Assembly (NCBI RefSeq): GCF_014268505.2
Contig: NZ_JABWQP020000018.1
Span: forward strand, 1-64,000
Direction: 5' to 3'
Source of the DNA: Pseudomonas khorasanensis
Lineage (GTDB): Bacteria; Pseudomonadota; Gammaproteobacteria; Pseudomonadales; Pseudomonadaceae
Length of the DNA stretch: 64,000 nucleotides
The position numbers and the translations under genes were made by a program. This document shows positions 45,394 to 54,161 of the stretch, in pieces. The stretch's first letter is position 1. Every line of letters starts with the position of its first letter. Under the pieces are notes generated by a model. That model was not told where the DNA came from, made no database searches, and was given only the letters and a program-made list of their open reading frames with translations.

Positions 45394-46389
45394 GTGCCCC
45401 CTTCGTCAGAACGTTTCACCCCCGCTTTCGGCCTCGGCAATCCACACTTGCAAACCTTGTGGGGGCCGCTGTGGCGCAAAACCGTGCACATCGAACGTGA
45501 ACGTGAACGCCTGTGGCTCGAAGACGGCGACTTCCTCGATCTCGACTGGCACGGCCCACACAGCGCAGAAGCGCCACTGGTGCTGGTGCTGCATGGCCTG
45601 ACCGGTTCGTCCAATTCGCCGTACGTTGCGGGCATTCAAAAGGCCTTGGCCGATCAGGGCTGGGCCAGCGTCGCGCTGAACTGGCGCGGCTGCTCCGGCG
45701 AGCCGAACCTGTTGCCGCGCAGCTATCACTCCGGCGCCAGCGAAGACCTCGCTGAAGCCATCAAACACCTGCGCGCCAAACGCCCGCTGGCGCCGCTGTA
45801 CGCGGTCGGGTATTCCCTGGGCGGCAATGTGCTGCTTAAACACCTGGGCGAAACGGGCAGCAACAGTGGCCTGCTCGGCGCGGTGGCGGTGTCGGTGCCG
45901 TTCCGGCTCGACCAATGCGCCGACCGTATTGGCCAAGGGTTTTCCAAGGTCTATCAGGCGCACTTCATGCGCGAGATGGTCGCCTACATCAAGAACAAGC
46001 AACGCCAGTTTCAACATGACGGACGTGAGGACGGCCTGGCGAAACTGGCGGCGCTCGGCTCACTGGAGAACATGCGCACGTTCTGGGACTTCGACGGCCG
46101 GGTAACGGCGCCGCTGCATGGCTTCGATAACGCCGAGGATTATTATCGCCGGGCCTCGAGCCGCTATTTCCTCGGCGAGATTCGCACGCCGACACTGATC
46201 ATTCAGGCAGCTGACGATCCTTTCGTGTTTCCCCACAGCCTGCCGCAAGCCGATGAGCTGTCGGCCTGCACGCAATTCGAATTGCAGGCGCGGGGCGGTC
46301 ACGTCGGTTTCGTTGACGGCTCGGTTCGCCTGCCCGGGTATTACCTGGAGCGGCGAATTCCGCAGTGGCTGGCCGCAGCCAGTCTGTGA
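45394..46389 (+). CDS. YheT-like alpha/beta hydrolase
   Basis: 331-residue hydrolase of the YheT/ABHD family. N-terminal FGLGNPHLQTLWGPL is a family marker. LVLHGLTGSSNSPY holds the oxyanion region, GYSLGGNVLLKHLGE the nucleophile Ser, with an Asp in AADDPFVF and His in RGGHVGFV. Substrate not known, probably a small ester. The start is a GTG at 45394, the first codon that gives the family N-terminus; no ATG fits. Confidence 0.88.
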   Translation: MPPSSERFTPAFGLGNPHLQTLWGPLWRKTVHIERERERLWLEDGDFLDLDWHGPHSAEAPLVLVLHGLTGSSNSPYVAGIQKALADQGWASVALNWRGCSGEPNLLPRSYHSGASEDLAEAIKHLRAKRPLAPLYAVGYSLGGNVLLKHLGETGSNSGLLGAVAVSVPFRLDQCADRIGQGFSKVYQAHFMREMVAYIKNKQRQFQHDGREDGLAKLAALGSLENMRTFWDFDGRVTAPLHGFDNAEDYYRRASSRYFLGEIRTPTLIIQAADDPFVFPHSLPQADELSACTQFELQARGGHVGFVDGSVRLPGYYLERRIPQWLAAASL

Positions 46390-46409
46390 GCCCCGAATCA
46401 GCGCTGTGC

Positions 46410-47264
46410 TTATTCGCCCGTGGCGATGCCGCGCGAAGGTTCGTTGATCCACTCGCTCCACGAGCCGGCGTACAGCGCACCGAGCGGATAACCTGCCAGA
46501 CACAGTGCGAACAGGTTGTGACACGCCGTCACCCCGGAGCCGCAATAAGCCACCAGCTCTGACGGCGAGCGGTCGCCCAGTTTCGCGGCAAAACGCTGTT
46601 TGAGCTGCTCCGCCGGTAGAAAACGTCCGTCACTGCCAAGGTTGTCGGTGAACGCAGCACACTGTGCACCGGGGATGTGCCCGGCCACCGGATCGATCGG
46701 TTCCACCTCGCCCTTGAAACGCGGCAAGGCTCGCGCGTCGATCAAGGTCAGCGTGGGCTGGCCAAGGCGTTGCTGCAATTGTTCGGCGCTGAGCAGCAGG
46801 CTCATGTCCGGCTGGCCGCTGAAGTTGCCCGGCGCCACGCTCGGCGGATCCAGGCTCAGCGGCAAGCCGGCCGCGTGCCAGGCCTTGAGTCCGCCATCGA
46901 GTATGAACACGCCGTCGCGCTTGCCCAGCCACGCGAGCAACCACCACGCTCGCGCCGCGTAAGCACCCGGGCCGTCGTCATACAGAACCACGTCGCTGTC
47001 ATTGCTGATGCCCCAGGCTTGCAGGCGCTCGATCAGCGCCGCCGGCTCGGGCAACGGATGACGCCCGGTCACGCCCTTCTCGACTTTACCGCTCAGATCA
47101 CGCTCCAGATCGGCAAAACTCGCCCCGGCGATGTGCCCTTCGGCGTAGCTGCGCTGGCCGTAATCCGGATCTTCGAGGGCAAAACGACAATCGAGGATCA
47201 CCAGCCCCGGCTGCTCTTTGCGAGCGTCCAGGGCTTGTGGGCTGATCAACTGCGCAATCGACAT
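46410..47264 (-). CDS. sseA: 3-mercaptopyruvate sulfurtransferase (SseA-like)
   Basis: Two-domain rhodanese of 284 residues. The N-terminal domain is inactive; the C-terminal domain has the persulfide loop CGSGVTA with Cys241, the loop type of 3-mercaptopyruvate sulfurtransferases rather than thiosulfate-specific rhodanese. Convergent with the YheT-like gene. It follows the TetR gene on the same strand by 31 bases. Confidence 0.9.
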   Translation of the reverse strand: MSIAQLISPQALDARKEQPGLVILDCRFALEDPDYGQRSYAEGHIAGASFADLERDLSGKVEKGVTGRHPLPEPAALIERLQAWGISNDSDVVLYDDGPGAYAARAWWLLAWLGKRDGVFILDGGLKAWHAAGLPLSLDPPSVAPGNFSGQPDMSLLLSAEQLQQRLGQPTLTLIDARALPRFKGEVEPIDPVAGHIPGAQCAAFTDNLGSDGRFLPAEQLKQRFAAKLGDRSPSELVAYCGSGVTACHNLFALCLAGYPLGALYAGSWSEWINEPSRGIATGE

Positions 47265-47295
47265 AACGGGCTCCTGTGGAATTCGGCGAAACGGT

Positions 47296-47967
47296 TTATT
47301 TCACATCTTCGAGGGCCTGGGCCAGTGGGACGTAGAACTCGTCGAACAGCGCGTTGACTTCTTCGCGAGCCTGATCAGTGACAAACCCCGCTTCCAGCAC
47401 CAGCACCTGGTACACGCCGCGTTTCACGGCCTGCTCGCTGAGGTGGTTGGAATTCTCCCGCGTGGTGCACAGAAAACGTACCCACGAGGTCAGGATGATC
47501 CAGGCGTTGAGGGTCAGCGACTCAATCTGCACGCGGTCCATTTTCAGGATGCCGGCGGCAACAAAGCCTTCGTAGATTGCGGCGCCCTGGATCACGCAAC
47601 GCTGGGAAAAGCGCCGATAGCGCGCGGCCAGTTCCGCATCGCTGTCGAGCAGATGCTCAAGGTCACGGTGCAGAAAACGGTAGCGCCACATGGCCGAGAG
47701 CAGTTCTTTCAAATAGAAACGCTTGTCCTCGACGGTCGCCGGACGGCCCTGAGGCGGGCGCAGGAAGCTGTCCACCAACGCCTCGTACTCACCGAACAAC
47801 ACAGCGATGATCGCCTGCTTGTTGGGGAAGTGGTAGTACAGGTTGCCCGGAGAAATCTCCATGTGCGCGGCGATGTGGTTGGTGCTGATGCTGCGCTCGC
47901 CCTGCTGATTGAACAGCTCCAGGCTGTTCTGAACGATGCGCTCGCTGGTTTTTATTCGTGGGGCCAT
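47296..47967 (-). CDS. TetR/AcrR family transcriptional regulator
   Basis: 223-residue repressor. The N-terminal helix-turn-helix reads RIVQNSLELFNQQGERSIST then ISPGNLYYHFPNKQAI; the C-terminal ligand domain is unassigned. It is divergent from an aldehyde dehydrogenase gene across a 147-base gap that contains an interrupted palindrome (48062-48081), a likely operator. PAO1 has a TetR gene (PA0367) in the same place. Confidence 0.92.
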   Translation of the reverse strand: MAPRIKTSERIVQNSLELFNQQGERSISTNHIAAHMEISPGNLYYHFPNKQAIIAVLFGEYEALVDSFLRPPQGRPATVEDKRFYLKELLSAMWRYRFLHRDLEHLLDSDAELAARYRRFSQRCVIQGAAIYEGFVAAGILKMDRVQIESLTLNAWIILTSWVRFLCTTRENSNHLSEQAVKRGVYQVLVLEAGFVTDQAREEVNALFDEFYVPLAQALEDVK

Positions 47968-48061
47968 GGCTTGAGCTTTAATTCAGAGTGCGTAGACGGA
48001 GCATCTTACGACCTAACCGGAAATGGATAAAACACTGCTGTGCACGGAAGTCGTTTGACTT

Positions 48062-48081
48062 TCTAGAGCTTAGACTCTAAA
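48062..48081. promoter_or_regulatory. Candidate TetR operator
   Basis: TAGAG-CTTAGA-CTCTA, inverted repeat at 48064-48079, about 35 bases upstream of the aldehyde dehydrogenase start and in the divergent gap to the tetR gene. Confidence 0.45.
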
Positions 48082-48114
48082 AAGTGCCCATTACAATAAA
48101 ATCCGGAGCCCCTG

Positions 48115-49545
48115 ATGACTGCCGATATCGCCTACCTGCAAACACTGCAACAACCTCTCGAAACGCTTGATCGGCAGTTCCAGGCGCAACGGGCTGCGTA
48201 TGCCGCCAACCCGATGCCGCCTGCCGCGCAGCGTCAGCAATGGCTCAAGGCGCTGCGCGATTTGCTCAGCAATGAACGTCAGGCATTGATCGAGGCGATC
48301 AGCGCTGATTTCAGCCACCGCAGCGCCGACGAAACCCTGCTCGCCGAACTGATGCCGAGCCTGCACGGCATCCACTACGCCAGCCGTCACCTGAAAGGCT
48401 GGATGAAACCCTCACGGCGCAAGGTCGGCATGGCTTTCCAGCCGGCCTCGGCAAAGGTGATTTATCAGCCGTTGGGCGTGGTTGGCGTAATCGTGCCGTG
48501 GAACTACCCGCTGTATCTGGCTGTGGGCCCAATGGTCGGTGCCCTGGCGGCGGGCAATCGGGTCATGCTAAAGCTCAGCGAGTCGACGCCGGCCACCGGG
48601 TTGCTGCTCAAGGCACTGCTCGCACGGATCTTTCCCGAAGACCTGGTTTGCGTCGTGCTTGGCGAGGCGGATGTCGGCGTGGCGTTCTCGCAACTGCCCT
48701 TTGATCACCTGCTGTTCACCGGTTCCACCAGCGTCGGCAAGCATGTGATGCGCGCTGCTGCGCAGAATCTGACGCCGGTCACGCTGGAGCTGGGCGGCAA
48801 ATCGCCGGCCATCGTCTCCAGAGACGTGCCGCTCAAGGACGCCGCCGAACGCATCGCTTTCGGCAAAACCCTTAACGCCGGGCAGACCTGCGTCGCCCCC
48901 GACTATGTGCTGGTGCCGGAAGACCGCGTGGGCGCCTTCGTCGAAGCCTATCGCCAGGCCGTGCAGGGGTTTTACCCGACGCTCACCGATAACGCGGACT
49001 ACACGGCAATCATCAATGATCGCCAGTTGGCGCGGCTCAACGGCTACGTCAGCGACGCGACCAGCAAGGGCGCGCTGCTGATCCCGCTGTTCGAGCAAGG
49101 CCAGGGCCGGCGTATGCCGCACAGTGTGCTGTTGAATGTCAGCGATGAGATGACGGTCATGCAGGACGAAATCTTCGGCCCGCTGTTGCCGATCGTGCCG
49201 TATCGCGATCTGGAGGAGGCATTTGCCTACATCAATCAGCGGCCACGTCCTCTGGCCCTTTACTACTTTGGCTACGATAGACGCGAACAGAATCGCGTGC
49301 TGCACGAAACCCACTCCGGCGGTGTGTGCTTGAACGACACCTTGTTGCATGTCGCCCAGGACGATATGCCGTTCGGTGGCATCGGCCCCTCGGGCATGGG
49401 CCATTATCACGGGCACGAGGGTTTTCTGACCTTCAGCAAAGCCAAGGGCGTATTGATCAAACAGCGCTTCAACGCGGCCCGACTGATTTACCCGCCGTAC
49501 GGCACGTCGATTCAGAAACTGATCCAGAAACTGTTCATCCGCTAA
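48115..49545 (+). CDS. calB: Coniferyl-aldehyde-type dehydrogenase
   Basis: NAD(P)-dependent aldehyde dehydrogenase of 476 residues. General-base Glu225 in TLELGGKSP and catalytic Cys259 in GQTCVAPDY; cofactor loop FTGSTSVGKH. The sequence is of the coniferyl aldehyde dehydrogenase subgroup (PWNYPLYLAVGPM, short C-terminus ending in hydrophobic/basic residues). Substrate range is usually broad. It is first in a cluster with a Tat-signal protein and a GMC oxidoreductase; an alcohol-to-aldehyde-to-acid route is a reasonable inference. Confidence 0.88.
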   Translation: MTADIAYLQTLQQPLETLDRQFQAQRAAYAANPMPPAAQRQQWLKALRDLLSNERQALIEAISADFSHRSADETLLAELMPSLHGIHYASRHLKGWMKPSRRKVGMAFQPASAKVIYQPLGVVGVIVPWNYPLYLAVGPMVGALAAGNRVMLKLSESTPATGLLLKALLARIFPEDLVCVVLGEADVGVAFSQLPFDHLLFTGSTSVGKHVMRAAAQNLTPVTLELGGKSPAIVSRDVPLKDAAERIAFGKTLNAGQTCVAPDYVLVPEDRVGAFVEAYRQAVQGFYPTLTDNADYTAIINDRQLARLNGYVSDATSKGALLIPLFEQGQGRRMPHSVLLNVSDEMTVMQDEIFGPLLPIVPYRDLEEAFAYINQRPRPLALYYFGYDRREQNRVLHETHSGGVCLNDTLLHVAQDDMPFGGIGPSGMGHYHGHEGFLTFSKAKGVLIKQRFNAARLIYPPYGTSIQKLIQKLFIR

Positions 49546-49571
49546 ACGCTGTCGACCGGGTAATAAAAACA

Positions 49572-50117
49572 ATGCACCCAAGCCTGACCGAAACACCCGC
49601 ACTGTCGCGCCGTGGCCTGCTGAAGTTCAGCCTCGGCGCCACCGCTTTTCTCGCCACCGCCGGTCTGGGCGCCAGCCTCGCTGGATGCTCGTCGAGCGCC
49701 ACGGCCAACGGCTTCGTCACCTTGCGCGACGGTGATTTGCTGTTCCTGCGCGCCCTGATTCCGGTGATGCTCGACGGTGCGGTGGCCGGCGCAAACATGC
49801 CCGCAGCGGTTGACGGCACGCTCAAGTCGCTGGACTACAGCTTCGATCACCTGTCCCCGGAAATGCTCAAGCTCACCCGTCAATTATTCGATGTGTTGAG
49901 CATGACCGTAACGCGCGGGCCACTGACCGGAATCTGGGGCAGTTGGGAAAATGCCAGCCCTGAAGCCATGCACCAATTTCTCGAGCGCTGGGAGAACAGT
50001 TCGTTGAACCTGCTGCGCATGGGACATAGCTCATTGCAGCAGATGGTGATGATGGCCTGGTACACCCGCGCCGAATCCTGGGCCCATTGCGGTTATCCCG
50101 GGCCACCAAAGATCTGA
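49572..50117 (+). CDS. Tat-exported small subunit-like lipoprotein
   Basis: 181-residue protein starting MHPSLTETPALSRRGLLKFS, with a twin-arginine motif (SRRGLLKF), a hydrophobic h-region and a lipobox-like LAGC. The mature part resembles the small (gamma-type) subunits that escort GMC-type dehydrogenases such as gluconate 2-dehydrogenase to the periplasm; this likeness is weak and based on size, signal and position. It lies between the aldehyde dehydrogenase and GMC genes, as PA0365 does in PAO1. Confidence 0.75.
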   Translation: MHPSLTETPALSRRGLLKFSLGATAFLATAGLGASLAGCSSSATANGFVTLRDGDLLFLRALIPVMLDGAVAGANMPAAVDGTLKSLDYSFDHLSPEMLKLTRQLFDVLSMTVTRGPLTGIWGSWENASPEAMHQFLERWENSSLNLLRMGHSSLQQMVMMAWYTRAESWAHCGYPGPPKI

Positions 50118-50128
50118 GACCGAGGCAC

Positions 50129-50203
50129 GGCCTTTCCGAGCAGGCTCGCTCCTCACAGGGAAATGCATTTCGAATGTGGGAGCGAGCCTGCTCGCGAAGA
50201 GGC
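50129..50203. repeat. Decayed REP pair
   Basis: Right copy intact at 50175-50203; left copy (50129-50157) has lost bases (TTTCCGAGCAGGCTCGCTCC). Lies within the three-gene oxidoreductase cluster. Confidence 0.82.
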
Positions 50204-50250
50204 CAGCCGCAACACCCCAGCGTCCAAAAATAATAAAGAGAACCTGATCG

Positions 50251-51846
50251 ATGCCCGTACCCGACCCCTTCCGCGAAGGCCTCGCCCGAGGCTGGAAAAC
50301 CTACAACGGCGCGCAACTGACCGACGACCTCACCCTTGAAGCCGACGTGGCGATCATCGGCAGCGGCGCCGGTGGCGGCACCACGGCGGAAATCCTCAGC
50401 GCGGCCGGTTACAAAGTCCTGCTGATCGAAGAAGGCCCGCTGAAGACCAGTTCAGACTTCAAGCTACTCGAAGACGAGGCCTACAGCAGCCTCTACCAGG
50501 AAGGCATCGGCCGCATGAGCAAGGACGGCGCGATCACCATTCTGCAGGGTCGCGCGGTTGGCGGTACGACGCTGATCAACTGGACGTCGAGCTTTCGCAC
50601 GCCTGAGCCAACCCTTGAACACTGGGCCACCGAACACAATGTCAAAGGCCACAGCCCGGCGGAGATGGCCCCCTGGTTCGAAAAAATGGAACAGCGCCTG
50701 GGCGTCGCCCCGTGGATGGCTCCGCCCAACGCCAATAACGACGTGATCCGCAAAGGTTGCGAACAGCTCGGCTACAGCTGGCACGTGATCCCGCGCAATG
50801 TGCGTGGCTGCTGGAACCTCGGCTATTGCGGCATGGGCTGCCCGAGCAACGCCAAGCAATCGATGATGGTCACGACCATTCCGGCAACACTGGAAAAGGG
50901 CGGCGAGCTGCTGTATCTGGCACGGGTGGAAAAACTGCTGATCCATGGCGACCAGGTCTCCGGCCTGCACTGCGTGGCGATGGACGAACGCTGCGTCGAA
51001 CCGACCGGGCGCACTATCAAGGTCAAGGCGCGGCATTACGTGTTGGCCGGCGGCGGCATCAACAGCCCGGCGCTGTTGCTGCGCTCCGATGCGCCGGATC
51101 CCCATGAGTGCTTGGGCAAGCGCACCTTTCTTCACCCGGTGAACATGTCTGCGGCGCGCTTCACCGACGTGGTCAACCCATTCTACGGGGCGCCCCAGTC
51201 GATTTATTCCGATCATTTCCAGTGGAAGGACGGCACCACCGGGCCGATGGCATTCAAACTGGAGGTGCCACCGCTGCACCCGGCACTGGCCGCCACGCTG
51301 CTGGGCGGTTTCGGCCAGGAAAACGCGCAACACCTGGCCGATTTGCCGCACACCCACGCGATGCTGGCGCTGCTACGCGACGGATTCCACCCTGACAGCA
51401 AGGGTGGCTCGGTCGAATTGCGCGGTGACGGTTCGCCAGTTCTCGACTATCAGGTCTCGCCATACGCCTGGGACGGGTTGCGTCGCGCCTTTCACGTCAT
51501 GGCCGAAATCCAGTTTGCCGGCGGCGCGAAATCGGTGATGCCGATGCATGCCGACGGCCGATATGTGAAAACACTGGCCGAAGCGCGCGCTCAGATCGAT
51601 GGCCTGAGCCTGGAGCTGTACCGCACGCGGCTGGGCAGTGCCCACGTCATGGGCGGCTGCGCGATGGGCGAAGACCCGAAAAGCGCGGTCGCCGACAGCC
51701 TCGGCCGCCATCATCAGCTAAGCAACCTGTCGATTCATGATGGCTCGCTGTTCCCCACCAGCATTGGCGCCAACCCGCAACTGTCGGTGTATGGCCTGAC
51801 CGCGCAACTGGCGACATCCCTCGCTGATCGACTGAAAAACCCATGA
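50251..51846 (+). CDS. GMC family FAD oxidoreductase
   Basis: 531-residue flavoprotein with the ADP-binding motif AIIGSGAGGGTTAEIL at residues 34-49, GRAVGGTTLINWTSS, a GGGINSPALLL signature and the C-terminal HVMGGCAMGEDP with NPQLSVYGLTAQLA. It has no signal peptide of its own. A cysteine cluster Cys187, Cys193, Cys197 (GCWNLGYCGMGCP) resembles that of long-chain alcohol oxidases and may bind iron-sulfur. Likely paired with the Tat-signal protein upstream. The substrate is unknown. Confidence 0.88.
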   Translation: MPVPDPFREGLARGWKTYNGAQLTDDLTLEADVAIIGSGAGGGTTAEILSAAGYKVLLIEEGPLKTSSDFKLLEDEAYSSLYQEGIGRMSKDGAITILQGRAVGGTTLINWTSSFRTPEPTLEHWATEHNVKGHSPAEMAPWFEKMEQRLGVAPWMAPPNANNDVIRKGCEQLGYSWHVIPRNVRGCWNLGYCGMGCPSNAKQSMMVTTIPATLEKGGELLYLARVEKLLIHGDQVSGLHCVAMDERCVEPTGRTIKVKARHYVLAGGGINSPALLLRSDAPDPHECLGKRTFLHPVNMSAARFTDVVNPFYGAPQSIYSDHFQWKDGTTGPMAFKLEVPPLHPALAATLLGGFGQENAQHLADLPHTHAMLALLRDGFHPDSKGGSVELRGDGSPVLDYQVSPYAWDGLRRAFHVMAEIQFAGGAKSVMPMHADGRYVKTLAEARAQIDGLSLELYRTRLGSAHVMGGCAMGEDPKSAVADSLGRHHQLSNLSIHDGSLFPTSIGANPQLSVYGLTAQLATSLADRLKNP

Positions 51847-51961
51847 AAAAGCAGAACATTCCTATCGTCTATAGTGCTTTCTTACCCAACAGCCGACTTG
51901 GCCGACCGGGAAGGCTGCGATACCATCCGACTCCCCAACGGACTCCCGCCAGGACGACGCG

Positions 51962-52441
51962 ATGAACCGAGTGTTGTACCCAGGTACCTTCGACCCTATT
52001 ACCAAGGGCCATGGCGATCTGGTCGAACGCGCCTCGCGCCTGTTCGATCACGTGATCATTGCGGTCGCCGCCAGCCCGAAAAAGAACCCGCTGTTCCCGC
52101 TGGAACAACGGGTCGAACTGGCTCGCGAGGTCACCAGACATCTGCCGAACGTGGAAGTGGTCGGTTTTTCGACGCTGCTTGCGCACTTCGCCAAAGAGCA
52201 GAACGCCAACGTGTTCCTGCGCGGCCTGCGCGCGGTGTCGGATTTCGAATACGAATTTCAACTGGCAAACATGAACCGCCAGCTCGCGCCGGATGTGGAG
52301 AGCCTGTTCCTCACCCCGTCCGAGCGTTATTCGTTCATTTCGTCGACGCTGGTGCGGGAAATTGCCGCGCTGGGCGGCGATATCAGCAAGTTCGTCCACC
52401 CGGCCGTGGCCGACGCGTTGACCCTGCGCTTTAAAAAGTAG
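51962..52441 (+). CDS. coaD: Phosphopantetheine adenylyltransferase
   Basis: Transfers AMP to 4'-phosphopantetheine in CoA synthesis. 159 residues; the nucleotidyltransferase motif GTFDPITKGH (His17) and the C-terminal RYSFISSTLVREIA are clear. An AGGACGACG lies upstream. Followed by a short hairpin and the ferredoxin gene, as PA0363-PA0362 in PAO1. Confidence 0.97.
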   Translation: MNRVLYPGTFDPITKGHGDLVERASRLFDHVIIAVAASPKKNPLFPLEQRVELAREVTRHLPNVEVVGFSTLLAHFAKEQNANVFLRGLRAVSDFEYEFQLANMNRQLAPDVESLFLTPSERYSFISSTLVREIAALGGDISKFVHPAVADALTLRFKK

Positions 52442-52452
52442 GAACTGCCGAG

Positions 52453-52479
52453 GCTGCGATCCTGCTTTTTGATCGCAGC
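52453..52479. terminator. Hairpin downstream of coaD
   Basis: 9-bp arms GCTGCGATC/GATCGCAGC with the T run inside the loop; sequence related to the second REP family arm. Termination value uncertain. Confidence 0.4.
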
Positions 52480-52584
52480 TGTCAGTGCCCTTGATCGCCC
52501 CCGCGTGCACTGCGGGCGCCAATGCGGCACAATTGCGCGCATTGATTTATAGCGCCCGGGCCTGCCGCCCCGGCTGGAGTAAGC

Positions 52585-52836
52585 ATGTCCCTGATCATCA
52601 CCGACGATTGCATCAACTGCGACGTCTGCGAACCCGAGTGCCCGAACGCCGCCATTTCCCAAGGCGAAGAGATCTACGTGATCGACCCGAACCTGTGCAC
52701 CCAGTGCGTCGGCCACTACGACGAACCGCAGTGTCAGCAGGTCTGCCCGGTGGATTGCATTCCACTGGACGAAGCTCATCCGGAAACTGAAGAGCAGTTG
52801 ATGGAGAAGTACCGCAAGATCACCGGCAAGGCCTGA
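52585..52836 (+). CDS. fdx: YfhL-type 2[4Fe-4S] ferredoxin
   Basis: 83-residue dicluster ferredoxin (Fdx1 in P. aeruginosa). Two cluster motifs: CINCDVCEPECP near residue 9 and CTQCVGHYDEPQCQQVCP near residue 38, where an eight-residue insertion between the second and third Cys is typical of the YfhL/Alvin type. The cellular partner is not known. It ends in a C-terminal acidic helix. Confidence 0.95.
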   Translation: MSLIITDDCINCDVCEPECPNAAISQGEEIYVIDPNLCTQCVGHYDEPQCQQVCPVDCIPLDEAHPETEEQLMEKYRKITGKA

Positions 52837-52857
52837 TCTCGGCCGTGTCCGGCCCTC

Positions 52858-52923
52858 TTCGCGAGCAGGCTCGCTCCCACATTTGAAATGCATGCCAATG
52901 TGGGAGCGAGCCTGCTCGCTAAA
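52858..52923. repeat. REP pair (REPIN)
   Basis: Inverted REP copies at 52858-52881 and 52899-52923 between convergent fdx and the small exported protein gene; the right copy ends GCTAAA instead of GCGAAA. Confidence 0.9.
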
Positions 52924-52957
52924 GGGTCATCAGCTACACGGTAAAACTTTGATCAGC

Positions 52958-53281
52958 TCACTCCCGCTGCTCAAACCCCTCCCCCGTACACCCAAGACAC
53001 CGCACAAACGCCGCTTTCGCCGGATCGACCACCAACGCCTGCCCCGCATCGCCCACGCCGCCGCCCAGCGCGGTAAACGGCAAGGACACCACAAACGCTC
53101 CCGCACCGATGACCGTTGCCACCACCAGCAAGGGTCGGGCAATCAGCAGGTCGCCGAGCATGGCGTATGCCGGGGGATTTTGAATGGTGTATCGCGGATC
53201 ACCGCTGCCGTTTTCGCTGGCGTGGACGGCCAGACTGAAGCACAGCAGCAGTGTGACGAAGAAGACTTGCAGGACTTTCAT
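52958..53281 (-). CDS. Small exported protein with a C-terminal CxxC
   Basis: 107-residue protein of unknown function, beginning MKVLQVFFVTLLLCFSLAVHA, a signal peptide. The mature part has a hydrophobic segment (LLVVATVIGAGAFVVSLPF) and ends with VRCLGCTGEGF, a CxxC pair. Probably a small periplasmic or membrane protein. It is flanked by a REP pair and by mutM and is transcribed in the mutM direction. Confidence 0.72.
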   Translation of the reverse strand: MKVLQVFFVTLLLCFSLAVHASENGSGDPRYTIQNPPAYAMLGDLLIARPLLVVATVIGAGAFVVSLPFTALGGGVGDAGQALVVDPAKAAFVRCLGCTGEGFEQRE

Positions 53282-53336
53282 GGCACGATCCTTCGGGCTG
53301 AACAGTGAGACTTCTCACTATAGCCCGCAGGATTTT

Positions 53337-54149
53337 TCAGGTCTGGCAGCGCGGGCAAAACACGCTGGCGCGCTGGCCCAGCTTCACTTCACGCAGGCCG
53401 GTACCGCAAATCTTGCAGTGCTGACCGCCTCGACCGTACACAAACAGCTCCTGCTGAAAATACCCCGGCTGGCCGTCACCACCAATGAAGTCTCGCAACG
53501 TGGTGCCGCCACGCTCGATGGCGGCCGCGAGGATGCGTTTGATTTCGATCGCCATCTTCAGATAGCGCGCCCGGGAAATACCACCGGCTGCGCGGCGCGG
53601 ATCGATCCCGGCAGCGAACAGTGCCTCTGTCGCGTAAATATTGCCGACCCCGACCACCACTGCATTATCCATGACGAATGGCTTGACCGCCATTGAGCGC
53701 CCCCGCGAGAGCTGGAACAAGCGCTCGCCATCGAACAGATCGGTCAGCGGCTCCGGCCCGAGGCGAATCAGCAGCTCATGATTGAGCGGGTCATTGCTCC
53801 ACAGCATCGCACCGAAACGCCGTGGATCGGTGTAGCGCAGCGCCATTCCCGATTCCAGCTCGATGTCGACGTGCTCGTGCTTCAACGCCGGCAACCCGGC
53901 CTCGACCAGGCGCAGATTGCCGGACATGCCCAAATGGCTGATCAGCGTGCCGACCTCGGCGTTGATCAACAGATACTTGGCCCGTCGCTCGACCAGCACG
54001 ATGCGCTGCCCGGACAGACGCACATCGAGGTCTTCCGGGATCGGCCAGCGCAAGCGCCGGTCCCGGACGATCACTCGGCTGACGCGCTGGCCTTCAAGAT
54101 GCGGAGCAATGCCCCGGCGGGTGGTTTCGACTTCCGGCAGTTCAGGCAT
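53337..54149 (-). CDS. mutM: Formamidopyrimidine-DNA glycosylase
   Basis: Repairs 8-oxoguanine and formamidopyrimidine lesions. 270 residues with the catalytic N-terminal PELPEVET (Pro2, Glu3), the helix-two-turn-helix region around VVGVGNIYATEALFAAGIDP, and a C-terminal zinc finger with Cys pairs (CKICG, CPRC). Lies 12 bases after the HDOD gene in the same direction. Confidence 0.97.
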   Translation of the reverse strand: MPELPEVETTRRGIAPHLEGQRVSRVIVRDRRLRWPIPEDLDVRLSGQRIVLVERRAKYLLINAEVGTLISHLGMSGNLRLVEAGLPALKHEHVDIELESGMALRYTDPRRFGAMLWSNDPLNHELLIRLGPEPLTDLFDGERLFQLSRGRSMAVKPFVMDNAVVVGVGNIYATEALFAAGIDPRRAAGGISRARYLKMAIEIKRILAAAIERGGTTLRDFIGGDGQPGYFQQELFVYGRGGQHCKICGTGLREVKLGQRASVFCPRCQT

Positions 54150-54161
54150 GGCGTCCTCGAA

